From assembly GCA_029248405.1 (NCBI GenBank), contig JAQWJJ010000016.1:248001-312000 (forward strand): DNA of 64,000 nucleotides, written 5' to 3'. Both the position numbers and the translations under genes were made by a program. Source of the stretch: Flavobacteriaceae bacterium (GTDB taxonomy: Bacteria > Bacteroidota > Bacteroidia > Flavobacteriales > Flavobacteriaceae). This document shows, piece after piece, positions 17,531 to 25,557 of the stretch (its first letter is position 1; every line of letters begins with the position of its first letter). The notes below the pieces were generated by a model. The model searched no databases. It was given only the letters and a program-made list of their open reading frames with translations, and was not told where the DNA came from.

Positions 17531-19153
17531 TTACCGAACGATTTGGCTGCCACTGAAGACCTCGTTGAGGCTCCAATTCGCTCTTATATCGAGTATGCCA
17601 GGCATGTAGAATATGTATTCTGGTTGTTTCTGTTGTAGATAACTTCCCGTATCCCATTTTTTATTGTGGTTGCCATCTTCTATGATGCGGACACGGTATT
17701 TACTGGGATTGATGTAATCAAAAAACACATCTTCTTTATGGTCAAGCCATTGTTGAGCAACAACATTTAGATTTTGATCGACCAACTCCACCACAATAGG
17801 ATAATTGATGGGTTCTTCTAAAGACAAAAGCAGGGTGCCATAATCCGATAATGGTTTGGTGCGAAAACCAAAATTTAAACTGTCATTTGTTTGTTCGAAA
17901 AAGTCGATTAAAGCCCCAGGATTTAATGCCAAACGGTACAATTCATCATCTTTTTTTTCGGTCAATACTAGTGCAGTATTGTTTACGGTGTCGATTAAAG
18001 TCGTAAAGGGCAAAACAACCGAATCACGATCAATCAATGTGATTTTGTCGGCATTAATGCCACGAATTGGTGTGTTGGCACTCAAGGCAATAGTGTCGCG
18101 CGGGCGCACCACACTTTTGTTCTTGAGTGAAACCCGAAGAGAGTCACTGTATAGGTCGCGCAGTTTTACCGATAAGGTGTCGGTAGCCCATGGCGATTGG
18201 GCTTTGAAATAAAGGGTGTCCGATTGCTCTAAGTCAAATGAAGGCTTGAACCAGTAAGTCAAGGAATCTACTTCTGCTGGTTTGGTCCAGGCAAAATCAA
18301 AATCTGGGCCAGTCTCAAAGAGCGGCGTTATTTCTAAATCTTCATCAGAGCCTTGGAATCCAAAAACAATGCGGTGTTTGCCCGCGTGTGCTGCTCTTGT
18401 CCATTTGAAGTCTTGTGTTTCTTGAAAGAGGCGCAAAACAAAACTACTGTCATTAGGCAAAGTAATGGGTTCCTCTACAAACCCAATAAGATCGGTTTGC
18501 GGCTCAAAGGAATAGTTGTTAAGATCTTCCTGAAGGGCGACCAAATAATAGGTGCCTGGCTTGAGGTTACTGAAAGTAAATTCTGCGGACTCGCCAAAGG
18601 TTGTTGCGACATAGCGCGGCCTTTCATTAAAAACCATCGAATCTTTTTTGACTCCAGATGCCTCGTACAGCAATAAGGTTGCGGCCTCTTCCAGTTTTGG
18701 CCGATCCGCAGGAAAAACTGATCCAGAAAGGTTAAGACTATCGATATAACTGCCTGTAGAGAAGACATATTTGAAGTAGTCGTATGGGTTTTCTTCGTTG
18801 TTGTCTACAATGCTTTTGCCGAAGTTAAAGACATAAGTAGTCTCAGGAGCCAAGGTGTCCATAATCCTGATGCCTAAGGTCCGTGAGGAAGTTTGAGGAC
18901 TCAAAAGCGGATCATAGGTTAAGGGAGGAGAAATGATGAGGTTCTCTTTGATATTTTTGAGTTTGATGTACTCGTCAAAACCTATTTTGATTTGGTTTTG
19001 ATTGAAATTGATGGCGAAATTTTGAGGATTGCTGCTGGTGATTATTGGCGCGATAGTATCTTTTGCCCCACCAGTAGGGCTGCCTTTTTTGGCGCAATTC
19101 GAAAAGCTGATGGCCAAAGCCAAAAGCATGATAAAATGTCTCAGCATCTTCAT
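17531..19153 (-). CDS. Lipoprotein with SbsA-type Ig-like domain
   Basis: This is a 540-residue lipoprotein (lipobox ISFSNC, Cys20). Mature residues begin AKKGSPTGGAKDT and lead into a Big_5/SbsA Ig-like domain (about 35-125, with PQNFAINFNQNQIKIGFDEYI). The remainder is rich in beta strand and ends with a stretch resembling NGNHNKKWDTG, seen in many flavobacterial proteins of this family. The function is unknown. An envelope-facing structural or binding role is likely. It follows comF by 24 bases on the same strand, so the two may share a transcript. Confidence 0.8.
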   Translation of the reverse strand: MKMLRHFIMLLALAISFSNCAKKGSPTGGAKDTIAPIITSSNPQNFAINFNQNQIKIGFDEYIKLKNIKENLIISPPLTYDPLLSPQTSSRTLGIRIMDTLAPETTYVFNFGKSIVDNNEENPYDYFKYVFSTGSYIDSLNLSGSVFPADRPKLEEAATLLLYEASGVKKDSMVFNERPRYVATTFGESAEFTFSNLKPGTYYLVALQEDLNNYSFEPQTDLIGFVEEPITLPNDSSFVLRLFQETQDFKWTRAAHAGKHRIVFGFQGSDEDLEITPLFETGPDFDFAWTKPAEVDSLTYWFKPSFDLEQSDTLYFKAQSPWATDTLSVKLRDLYSDSLRVSLKNKSVVRPRDTIALSANTPIRGINADKITLIDRDSVVLPFTTLIDTVNNTALVLTEKKDDELYRLALNPGALIDFFEQTNDSLNFGFRTKPLSDYGTLLLSLEEPINYPIVVELVDQNLNVVAQQWLDHKEDVFFDYINPSKYRVRIIEDGNHNKKWDTGSYLQQKQPEYIFYMPGILDIRANWSLNEVFSGSQIVR

Positions 19154-19177
19154 GAGTCCAAAAATAAGTAAACTTTC

Positions 19178-19840
19178 TTAGGCAATAGCGATGGAGGCGC
19201 AACTTAGTTCAATGCTTGGAGTTTTCATCAGCAGCTGGCCACATGCCTCAAGGGTTGCCCCCGTAGTGACCACATCATCCACCAATAAAATATGTCCGCC
19301 AGGCAAGTTGCTTCGGGGGTTTAAGGCGAATCCATGGGACTTCGCCCAACGGTCCCATCGGTTTTTTTTGGCCTGGGCTTGTCGATAGTTTGTCTGTATC
19401 AACACATTTTCATGTAACGGAACGCCCAGGCATTGGGCAATACCTTGTCCGATGATTGCTGCTTGATTGAATCCACGTTGTCGTTGTTTTGCCGGATGTA
19501 ATGGCACCGGCACAACTGCCACAATACCCAGGTCACTATTCAGGACGGCCAACTCATGACCGAGCCAGGTGCTGAGCCATTTGCCGATAGATTTGTTGCC
19601 CTGATATTTGAAGGCATGAATAAGCCTTTGGGCGCACCCTTTCTTATGGTAATGGAGCAACGCTGTGCCAAATTTAAGTGGCAAGCGACCATAAAATTTA
19701 TCCAAAAATGTTGGGTCACCAGTTTTGTGGTATCGGGTTAATGGAAGGTTGTTGCGGCATGGAACACAAACCAATAATTGACTCTTGTGGAGGGTTTGAC
19801 AGCATATAGGACAATGCTTGGGAAATAAAATATTTAGCAT
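19178..19840 (-). CDS. ComF-family phosphoribosyltransferase-like protein
   Basis: This is a 220-residue ComF/GntX-type protein. An N-terminal zinc-finger-like region has C10, C13 (CPICC), C25 and C28. The C-terminal type I PRTase fold carries HILLVDDVVTTGAT near residues 187-200, the PRPP-binding loop. ComF proteins are linked to uptake of transforming DNA in competent bacteria, but the biochemical activity is not well settled. The start at 19840 (MLNILFPKHCP) was preferred over a frame opening at 19912. The longer version adds 24 residues with no family likeness and would overlap the divergent gene at 19891. No other competence gene is visible nearby. Confidence 0.88.
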   Translation of the reverse strand: MLNILFPKHCPICCQTLHKSQLLVCVPCRNNLPLTRYHKTGDPTFLDKFYGRLPLKFGTALLHYHKKGCAQRLIHAFKYQGNKSIGKWLSTWLGHELAVLNSDLGIVAVVPVPLHPAKQRQRGFNQAAIIGQGIAQCLGVPLHENVLIQTNYRQAQAKKNRWDRWAKSHGFALNPRSNLPGGHILLVDDVVTTGATLEACGQLLMKTPSIELSCASIAIA

Positions 19841-19890
19841 ACCTTTAAGGAACAAATGATCTGCACCCGCAGATGCAATAGGGAAGTTGT

Positions 19891-20772
19891 ATGGATAACG
19901 AGCAAACAACAAAAAAATTCAAAAGAGCCATCATCATTTTATCCACATTACTATTTGGATTAGGGGGGTACACTATTGTCTTGTTTCAAGAAGGCCAGGC
20001 CAACTTGATCGGACTTGAAGATCAAAAAGCCGCCATCACCCAAGAGTTAGAAGGTATAGAAGACAATTACAATAATCTTATTTCTGCCTATGATCTTCAA
20101 GACAAACAGCTCATTGACGCCCGGGCGCGCATCCTCATATTATTAGACTCAGTCAAGGCAGCACGCCCTAGTATGGCGATCATCAAACGCTACCGAACGG
20201 AGATTGCTCGATTAAAAATGGAGCGTAATATGTTGTTTGCAAGAGCTGATAGTCTTATTCAAGTCACGATGAATCTCAATCAAATGATCGACAGTACCCA
20301 AACGATTTTAGCACAAACTTCGCGGTCCAATGATGTGTTGTCTGAGCAAAACAAGTCTTTACAAGAAGTTTTGGCCCGTGGCGCGAGGCTACAGGCGTTA
20401 GATTTGAGCAGTACAGCCGTTATTGTCCGCTCTAGCGGTAAGATTGTTGACACAAGGAGGGCCAGCCGTGCAGATAAAATCAGGAGCTGTTTTTCACTAG
20501 CGCCCAATGAGTTGGCGCGTTCTGGCGCGCATGCTTTGCGTCTGCAGATCATCAATCCCAAAAACAATTTACTGGGGGAGCGTTTTGAGGTGAAGGAAAA
20601 CGATGTAAGCATGTTTTTTAGCGCAACGTCTGAAATTGTTTATGACCAACAAGAGATGGATATTTGTATTTTGGTCGATGCCGCTCAGGAAGATTTGATT
20701 CCAGGACGCTATGTTGTCAATCTTTTCGATGGGTCGCAAATGCTGGCTTCTTCGGCGATGTACCTCAAATAA
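19891..20772 (+). CDS. Membrane-anchored coiled-coil protein of unknown function
   Basis: This is a 293-residue protein with a short cytoplasmic N-terminus and one membrane segment at about 11-33 (AIIILSTLLFGLGGYTIVLF). A long coiled coil follows at about 40-165 (heptad-rich, with DLQDKQLIDARARILILLDSV). A compact C-terminal domain (about 180-293) contains SSGKIVDTRRASRADKIRSC and ends SSAMYLK. I recognise it as a recurring flavobacterial protein found beside glyS but know no function. The layout suggests an envelope-spanning or chromosome- or envelope-tethering role, which is an inference. glyS follows 64 bases downstream, behind its own -7 box. Confidence 0.75.
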   Translation: MDNEQTTKKFKRAIIILSTLLFGLGGYTIVLFQEGQANLIGLEDQKAAITQELEGIEDNYNNLISAYDLQDKQLIDARARILILLDSVKAARPSMAIIKRYRTEIARLKMERNMLFARADSLIQVTMNLNQMIDSTQTILAQTSRSNDVLSEQNKSLQEVLARGARLQALDLSSTAVIVRSSGKIVDTRRASRADKIRSCFSLAPNELARSGAHALRLQIINPKNNLLGERFEVKENDVSMFFSATSEIVYDQQEMDICILVDAAQEDLIPGRYVVNLFDGSQMLASSAMYLK

Positions 20773-20824
20773 TCTTTCTCAAAAAAATTAGAAGTATCGC
20801 CACAACTTATCCTATTGGATTTTT

Positions 20825-20832
20825 TATTTTTG
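20825..20832 (+). promoter_or_regulatory. Predicted -7 box of glyS, four bases before the start codon
   Basis: TATTTTTG is an exact TAnnTTTG match, and only four bases separate it from the glyS ATG at 20837. If used, transcription would begin at or next to the ATG. No TTG is visible 19-23 bases upstream. Confidence 0.4.
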
Positions 20833-20836
20833 CGCC

Positions 20837-22372
20837 ATGGCAAACCCAGAAGATTTTTTCAAAAAAGTAATTGCTCATGCAAAAGAATATGGATACATAT
20901 TTGCTTCGAGCGAGATTTATGACGGCCTAAGTGCGGTCTACGATTACGCCCAAAATGGTGTAGAGCTCAAAAAGAATATCCGCGAATATTGGTGGCGAAG
21001 CATGGTGTATATGCACCAGAACATCGTGGGCTTGGACTCGGCTATTTTGATGCATCCAAAAATTTGGAAGGCCTCAGGCCACGTCGATGCGTTCAATGAC
21101 CCGCTCATCGATAATAAAGATTCAAAGAAGAGATACCGTGCCGATGTTTTGGTTGAAGATTATGCCGAAAAACTTGAAGTCAAGGCGCAGAAAGAAATTG
21201 CTAAGGCCAAAAAGAGATTTGGCGAGGCATTTGATCAAGCCCAATTCGAGGCGACCAATGATCGGGTCTTGCGCTATCGTCAAGAAAAACAGGGTATTTT
21301 AGACCGTTTGGCGCGCTCCCTTGAAGCAGAAGATTTGGCAGATGTCAAAGTCTTAATTGAATCTTTGGGAATTGCGGATCCTGATACAGGATCAAAAAAC
21401 TGGACAGATGTACGGCAATTTAATTTGATGTTTGGGACTAAACTTGGTGCAAGTGCTGAGACGGCCACAGATCTATATTTACGTCCAGAAACGGCTCAAG
21501 GGATATTTGTGAATTACCTGAATGTTCAAAAAACAGGGCGCATGAAAATCCCCTTTGGGATCGCTCAGACCGGTAAGGCGTTCAGAAATGAAATTGTCGC
21601 TCGTCAATTCATTTTCAGAATGCGTGAATTTGAACAAATGGAGATGCAATTTTTTGTCCGTCCTGGGGAAGAAATGCAGTGGTATGACTACTGGAAGCAG
21701 ACACGATTAAAATGGCATTTATCATTAGGAATGGGCGAAGAAAACTATCGTTTTCATGACCATGAGAAGCTGGCGCACTACGCCAATGCAGCATCTGATA
21801 TTGAATTTAATTTCCCCTTTGGGTTCAAAGAATTGGAAGGCATACATTCCCGAACAGATTTTGATTTGAAACAGCACGAGACTTTTTCGGGTAAGAAGTT
21901 GCAATTTTTTGATCCAGAGCTCAATGAAAGCTATGTCCCTTATGTCGTAGAGACGTCCATTGGACTCGACCGGATGTTTTTGGCTGTGCTCAGCCATAGC
22001 CTTCAAGAGGAAACCCTAGACGACGGTTCACAGCGCACTGTTTTGAAGCTACCGTTTATTTTAGCCCCAACCAAGGCTGCGGTATTGCCGTTGGTCAAAA
22101 AAGATGGTTTGCCAGAGCTGGCCAAATCCATTATCGACCAATTACAATGGGATTTTAATGTCATTTACGATGAAAAAGATGCAGTAGGCCGCCGATACCG
22201 AAGACAGGATGCCGCAGGCACCCCATATTGTATTACAGTAGACCACCAAAGCCTTGAAGACCAAACGGTGACCCTGAGAAATCGAGACACAATGGAGCAA
22301 ATAAGAGTCTCTATCGATTCATTGGCGCTGCACATGCAAGAAGCCATAGCCTATAAAAATTGGTTAGCTTAA
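20837..22372 (+). CDS. glyS: Glycine--tRNA ligase (class II, single-chain type)
   Basis: The enzyme charges tRNA-Gly with glycine. The 511-residue protein is the homodimeric form found in Bacteroidota, archaea and eukaryotes, not the two-gene alpha/beta form of most proteobacteria. Class II motifs are clear: motif 2 around GKAFRNEI and FRMREFEQMEMQFF (about 235-275), and motif 3 in SIGLDRMFLAVL (about 373-384). The anticodon-binding domain starts near LPFILAPTKAAVLPLVKK (about 405 onward) and includes DAVGRRYRRQDAAGTP. The N-terminus MANPEDFFKKVIAHAKEYG matches relatives, supporting the ATG next to the -7 box. The gene is convergent with the small lipoprotein gene, with a 9-base gap. Confidence 0.97.
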   Translation: MANPEDFFKKVIAHAKEYGYIFASSEIYDGLSAVYDYAQNGVELKKNIREYWWRSMVYMHQNIVGLDSAILMHPKIWKASGHVDAFNDPLIDNKDSKKRYRADVLVEDYAEKLEVKAQKEIAKAKKRFGEAFDQAQFEATNDRVLRYRQEKQGILDRLARSLEAEDLADVKVLIESLGIADPDTGSKNWTDVRQFNLMFGTKLGASAETATDLYLRPETAQGIFVNYLNVQKTGRMKIPFGIAQTGKAFRNEIVARQFIFRMREFEQMEMQFFVRPGEEMQWYDYWKQTRLKWHLSLGMGEENYRFHDHEKLAHYANAASDIEFNFPFGFKELEGIHSRTDFDLKQHETFSGKKLQFFDPELNESYVPYVVETSIGLDRMFLAVLSHSLQEETLDDGSQRTVLKLPFILAPTKAAVLPLVKKDGLPELAKSIIDQLQWDFNVIYDEKDAVGRRYRRQDAAGTPYCITVDHQSLEDQTVTLRNRDTMEQIRVSIDSLALHMQEAIAYKNWLA

Positions 22373-22381
22373 AAGATTCTG

Positions 22382-22723
22382 TCATTTGGGCACCATATCC
22401 AATATCCAGATAGGATTGCCTTTGCATCGGTTCATTTGTCGCAATCCTCGGAAGGTGAAATAGACTTCTTTCTTGTCCTGCGCAAACTCTGGAGGTAAGT
22501 TTACGGGATCCAAAAAGTATGCTGTACTTCCTTCCATTTGGATCAAATAGGGGCATCCCTCTTGCGGCGATTGTTGCAAGATGATTCCTTTTAGATGGGC
22601 TTTGGTTGGCAAAACTTCGCCCCATTCTTGAGGTGTTTCTGTTGCCACAATATTTTTTTTGGTCGTACACTGAATCAGTGCAAAGACTGAAAAAGTGGCG
22701 AAAAGAATAGTTTTCTTCAGCAT
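22382..22723 (-). CDS. Small lipoprotein of unknown function
   Basis: This is a 113-residue lipoprotein. The start at 22723 was chosen because it gives a clean signal and lipobox (MLKKTILFATFSVFALIQC, Cys19). The frame continues open upstream to 22804 without family-like sequence. The mature domain of about 90 residues includes LKGIILQQSPQEGCPYLIQ, then YFLDPVNLPPEFAQDKKEVYFTFRGLRQMNRCKGNP. Two further cysteines (in EGCPY and NRCKG) could form a disulfide. Similar small proteins occur in other flavobacteria. No function can be assigned. Confidence 0.7.
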   Translation of the reverse strand: MLKKTILFATFSVFALIQCTTKKNIVATETPQEWGEVLPTKAHLKGIILQQSPQEGCPYLIQMEGSTAYFLDPVNLPPEFAQDKKEVYFTFRGLRQMNRCKGNPIWILDMVPK

Positions 22724-22881
22724 ATAAGCATATTGAACGATAGGAGGAGCCAACACAGCTATGGCAGGATCTAAATCTGCTGGCTGCCAAGCGTTAAATT
22801 CCACTCCAAATTACTGAATTTCGAAGAATTCGTGGTATTTTTAGGGTCTTATTCAATGCTATTAATTTAAAACTCGACTAA

Positions 22882-25503
22882 ATGAAATTTAAAAACTACT
22901 TTTTAGTGGCATGTCTCATGTTTATGGGCGCAGCACTAAATGCACAACAGGTGACAGAAAATGTTGCTCAAGGTGTGGATCAAGTTGGTGTTGCCCTGTC
23001 TATGGAATACATTCCCTCTATGGCTTCAAGGCCGTATTTGATTCCAGCCGAAGATACCTTTGAAGAAGCTCAAGACAGACGCTCGATCAGAAATAAGGTT
23101 GTGATCGGTAAAGACAAGCAAAGTACAAACGACTATTTTTACATGAATCGTCACGAGACAGAACAGAGTCTTCGTGTGATGCCACCGTCAGTTGTCTTTG
23201 ATGCCTATTCTTCAAATTCTCAGCCTACAGATCCTTCTATGGCAGTAGGTCTTGACCACGTGTTTGTGGTGTACAATACAGGTTATCGCATTTTTGATAA
23301 GGCTGGAAATGCTTTGACGGGCCAGTTGAACGTGACAAATATATTCTCAAGTGGTGGATGTTGTGACCTCACAGCTTCTTATGATAGTGCTGCCGATCGT
23401 TGGGTCATCAGTTACTTGTTTGGCAATGGAAACGTTCAGGTCGCCGTTAGTGACGGACCGGACCCACTAGCTAGTGGGTGGTATGTGTATACCTATGGAG
23501 GTGTCAATGACTATCAGAAATTATCGGTTTGGAGTGATGGTTACTATATGACTGCCAATGTTGGTGGAGCAAATAAAGTATGGGCGTTAGAGCGTGACGA
23601 GATGCTTGCTGGAAATGCAAGTGCCGGTTTCCAAACATTTAACTTACCAGGTTTGGTGACCAGTGGATTTTATAGCCCACAGGCTTTAAATATCAGCAAC
23701 AATAATTATCCTGCAGCAGGTGGTGCGACCATCATATATCTTCAGGACGATGCTTGGGGAGGAGTTTCTCAAGATCATATCAAGATTTGGACTATAGATG
23801 TAGACTGGACAACTCCAGGAAACTCAGCCATCTCCGCAGCGACACAAATCAATACAACTCCCTTTATCTCGGTATTCGATGGTGGTGGGTTCTCAAACTT
23901 GACCCAACCCAATAACGGTATTGCTATTGATGCCCTACAGGCCACGATCATGAACCAAGCCCAATTCAGAAAATTTGGGACACACAACAGTGCGATATTT
24001 AACCATGTTGTGGATGTAGATGCCACAGGTGGAGAACTTGCAGGGGTACGTTGGTATGAGTTCCGCCAAACGGCAGACAATCAACCTTGGACCTTATACC
24101 AAGAAGGAACTTATACAGCTCCAGATGGTCGTCATGCATGGCATGCCAGTATGGTCATGGATGGAAGTGGTAACATTGGTATGGGTTATAGCTCTATGTC
24201 TGGTCCAACAACACCAGATGTTATCCGCGTGAGTTCATACTACACAGGTCGTTTTGACGGTGATGCTCTTGGAACGATGACCGTTGCAGAAGAAGTCATT
24301 GCAAACGGAAATGCCAATATTCCAGGTCTTCGTTATGGAGATTATAGCAAAATGGACATCGATCCAGCGGATGATGCGACATTTTGGTTCCTTAACGAAT
24401 ACATGAATTCTGGTCGTAAAGGTGTGGTTGGTGCTTTTATTTTAGAGCCAAACACTGCCGTTGATGATATCGGGGTGACCAGTATTACTTCTCCTTCTAC
24501 AGGACAACTTACCTCAGCGGAAGAAATCATTATTTCGGTACGTAACTTTGGCATAAATGCCATCGTTGACCCTGAAGTACAATACACGATCAATGGAGGC
24601 ACTGCCGTAGTCGAGACCTTTACAGGTGTCTTGGCTCCTGGAGCCACAGAGAGTTATACTTTTGCGACTACTGCAGATTTATCAGTTCAAAATGCTTTTT
24701 ATGAGATAGTTTCTCGTACAAACTGGCCTGTAGATACTAATGGCGCAAATGACGAAGCAACCAAGACAGTTCAAAATTCTTTGATTTATTGTAATCCAAA
24801 TATAAATTGTTCTTTCGGGGATGGATTCACTTTGGTTTCTGTTAATGAAATCAATAATCCATCTGCTTGTGAAGGCTATGGTGATTTCACGAGTCAAGTT
24901 GCGACTTTTGCTGCTGGAGGAACTTATCAAGTGACCTTCTCGACAGGGTATGGTGACCAGAACATCAAGGGTTGGATCGACTTTAACGACGACGGTGTTT
25001 TTGGCACTAATGAATTGGTTGTGCAAAATTTTGTTATTGCACCTGGTCAAGGAGCAGGGAGCTATACAGAAACGACTAATTTAGTCATACCAGCTGGTGT
25101 TGCCGATGGTGTTCATCGCATGCGTTTCAAATCTAACTGGCAAGCAGAAGTGCCTGCAGATGCTTGTGAGGAAACTAATTACGGGGAGGTTGAGGATTAC
25201 TCAGCAGATGTAGATGGGGTGCTCGGCATCAACGAATTGGCTATTGAAGAAGCTGATCTTTTGGTGACTTCATTACCAAACAATCAATTTGATATTGCTT
25301 TAGTAACACGTTATGATGATCGTGCGGCTATAGGGATTTATAATGTTCTGGGCCAAGTATTGGCGTTCAACTATATTGAAAAGGAAGGAGATCGATTCAA
25401 CTATCAACTGGATATGTCTTATGCAGCAGCAGGGGTCTATATCATCAAGATGGGCGATATTTTCTCTAATGCTTACAAGACAGCCAAAATTATCGTCAAG
25501 TAA
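22882..25503 (+). CDS. Secreted GEVED-domain protein with T9SS sorting domain
   Basis: This is an 873-residue exported protein with signal peptide MKFKNYFLVACLMFMGAALNAQ. A large N-terminal region of about residues 60-500 resembles a propeller or exo-alpha-sialidase-like surface domain (SQPTDPSMAVGLDHVFVVYNTGYRIFD and WHASMVMDGSGNIGMGYSS). A CARDB/Ig-like segment covers about 510-610 (DDIGVTSITSPSTGQLTSAE). A GEVED domain covers about 635-790, named for NYGEVEDY near its end. The last 75 residues look like a divergent type A T9SS sorting domain (GIYNVLGQVLAF, then AAAGVYIIKMG, ending KIIVK). The protein is predicted to be on the cell surface or released. A strong terminator follows. Confidence 0.85.
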   Translation: MKFKNYFLVACLMFMGAALNAQQVTENVAQGVDQVGVALSMEYIPSMASRPYLIPAEDTFEEAQDRRSIRNKVVIGKDKQSTNDYFYMNRHETEQSLRVMPPSVVFDAYSSNSQPTDPSMAVGLDHVFVVYNTGYRIFDKAGNALTGQLNVTNIFSSGGCCDLTASYDSAADRWVISYLFGNGNVQVAVSDGPDPLASGWYVYTYGGVNDYQKLSVWSDGYYMTANVGGANKVWALERDEMLAGNASAGFQTFNLPGLVTSGFYSPQALNISNNNYPAAGGATIIYLQDDAWGGVSQDHIKIWTIDVDWTTPGNSAISAATQINTTPFISVFDGGGFSNLTQPNNGIAIDALQATIMNQAQFRKFGTHNSAIFNHVVDVDATGGELAGVRWYEFRQTADNQPWTLYQEGTYTAPDGRHAWHASMVMDGSGNIGMGYSSMSGPTTPDVIRVSSYYTGRFDGDALGTMTVAEEVIANGNANIPGLRYGDYSKMDIDPADDATFWFLNEYMNSGRKGVVGAFILEPNTAVDDIGVTSITSPSTGQLTSAEEIIISVRNFGINAIVDPEVQYTINGGTAVVETFTGVLAPGATESYTFATTADLSVQNAFYEIVSRTNWPVDTNGANDEATKTVQNSLIYCNPNINCSFGDGFTLVSVNEINNPSACEGYGDFTSQVATFAAGGTYQVTFSTGYGDQNIKGWIDFNDDGVFGTNELVVQNFVIAPGQGAGSYTETTNLVIPAGVADGVHRMRFKSNWQAEVPADACEETNYGEVEDYSADVDGVLGINELAIEEADLLVTSLPNNQFDIALVTRYDDRAAIGIYNVLGQVLAFNYIEKEGDRFNYQLDMSYAAAGVYIIKMGDIFSNAYKTAKIIVK

Positions 25504-25525
25504 GGACAACAGAACTCAAACAGAT

Positions 25526-25557
25526 AAAAGAGCGGGCTTTGCCCGCTCTTTTTTTTT
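25526..25557. terminator. Bidirectional intrinsic terminator
   Basis: A 12-bp stem, AAAAGAGCGGGC paired with GCCCGCTCTTTT, has a TTT loop and is flanked by T on the plus strand and A-run/T on the minus strand. It lies between two convergent genes, and the stop codon of the minus-strand gene is inside the T run, so it can end both transcripts. Confidence 0.9.

Noticed and set aside
17190-17657. Open frame of 155 codons on the minus strand
   Set aside because: It spans the end of sdhB and the end of the Ig-like lipoprotein gene in other frames, so it is a shadow.
19859-19874. ATCTGC-ACCC-GCAGAT inverted repeat between divergent comF and the coiled-coil gene
   Set aside because: It is a short six-base stem with no promoter box beside it. 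An operator is possible but the evidence is too thin.
22311-22790. Open frame of 159 codons on the minus strand overlapping the small lipoprotein
   Set aside because: The lipoprotein frame has a clean signal and lipobox. This one has neither and runs into the end of glyS.
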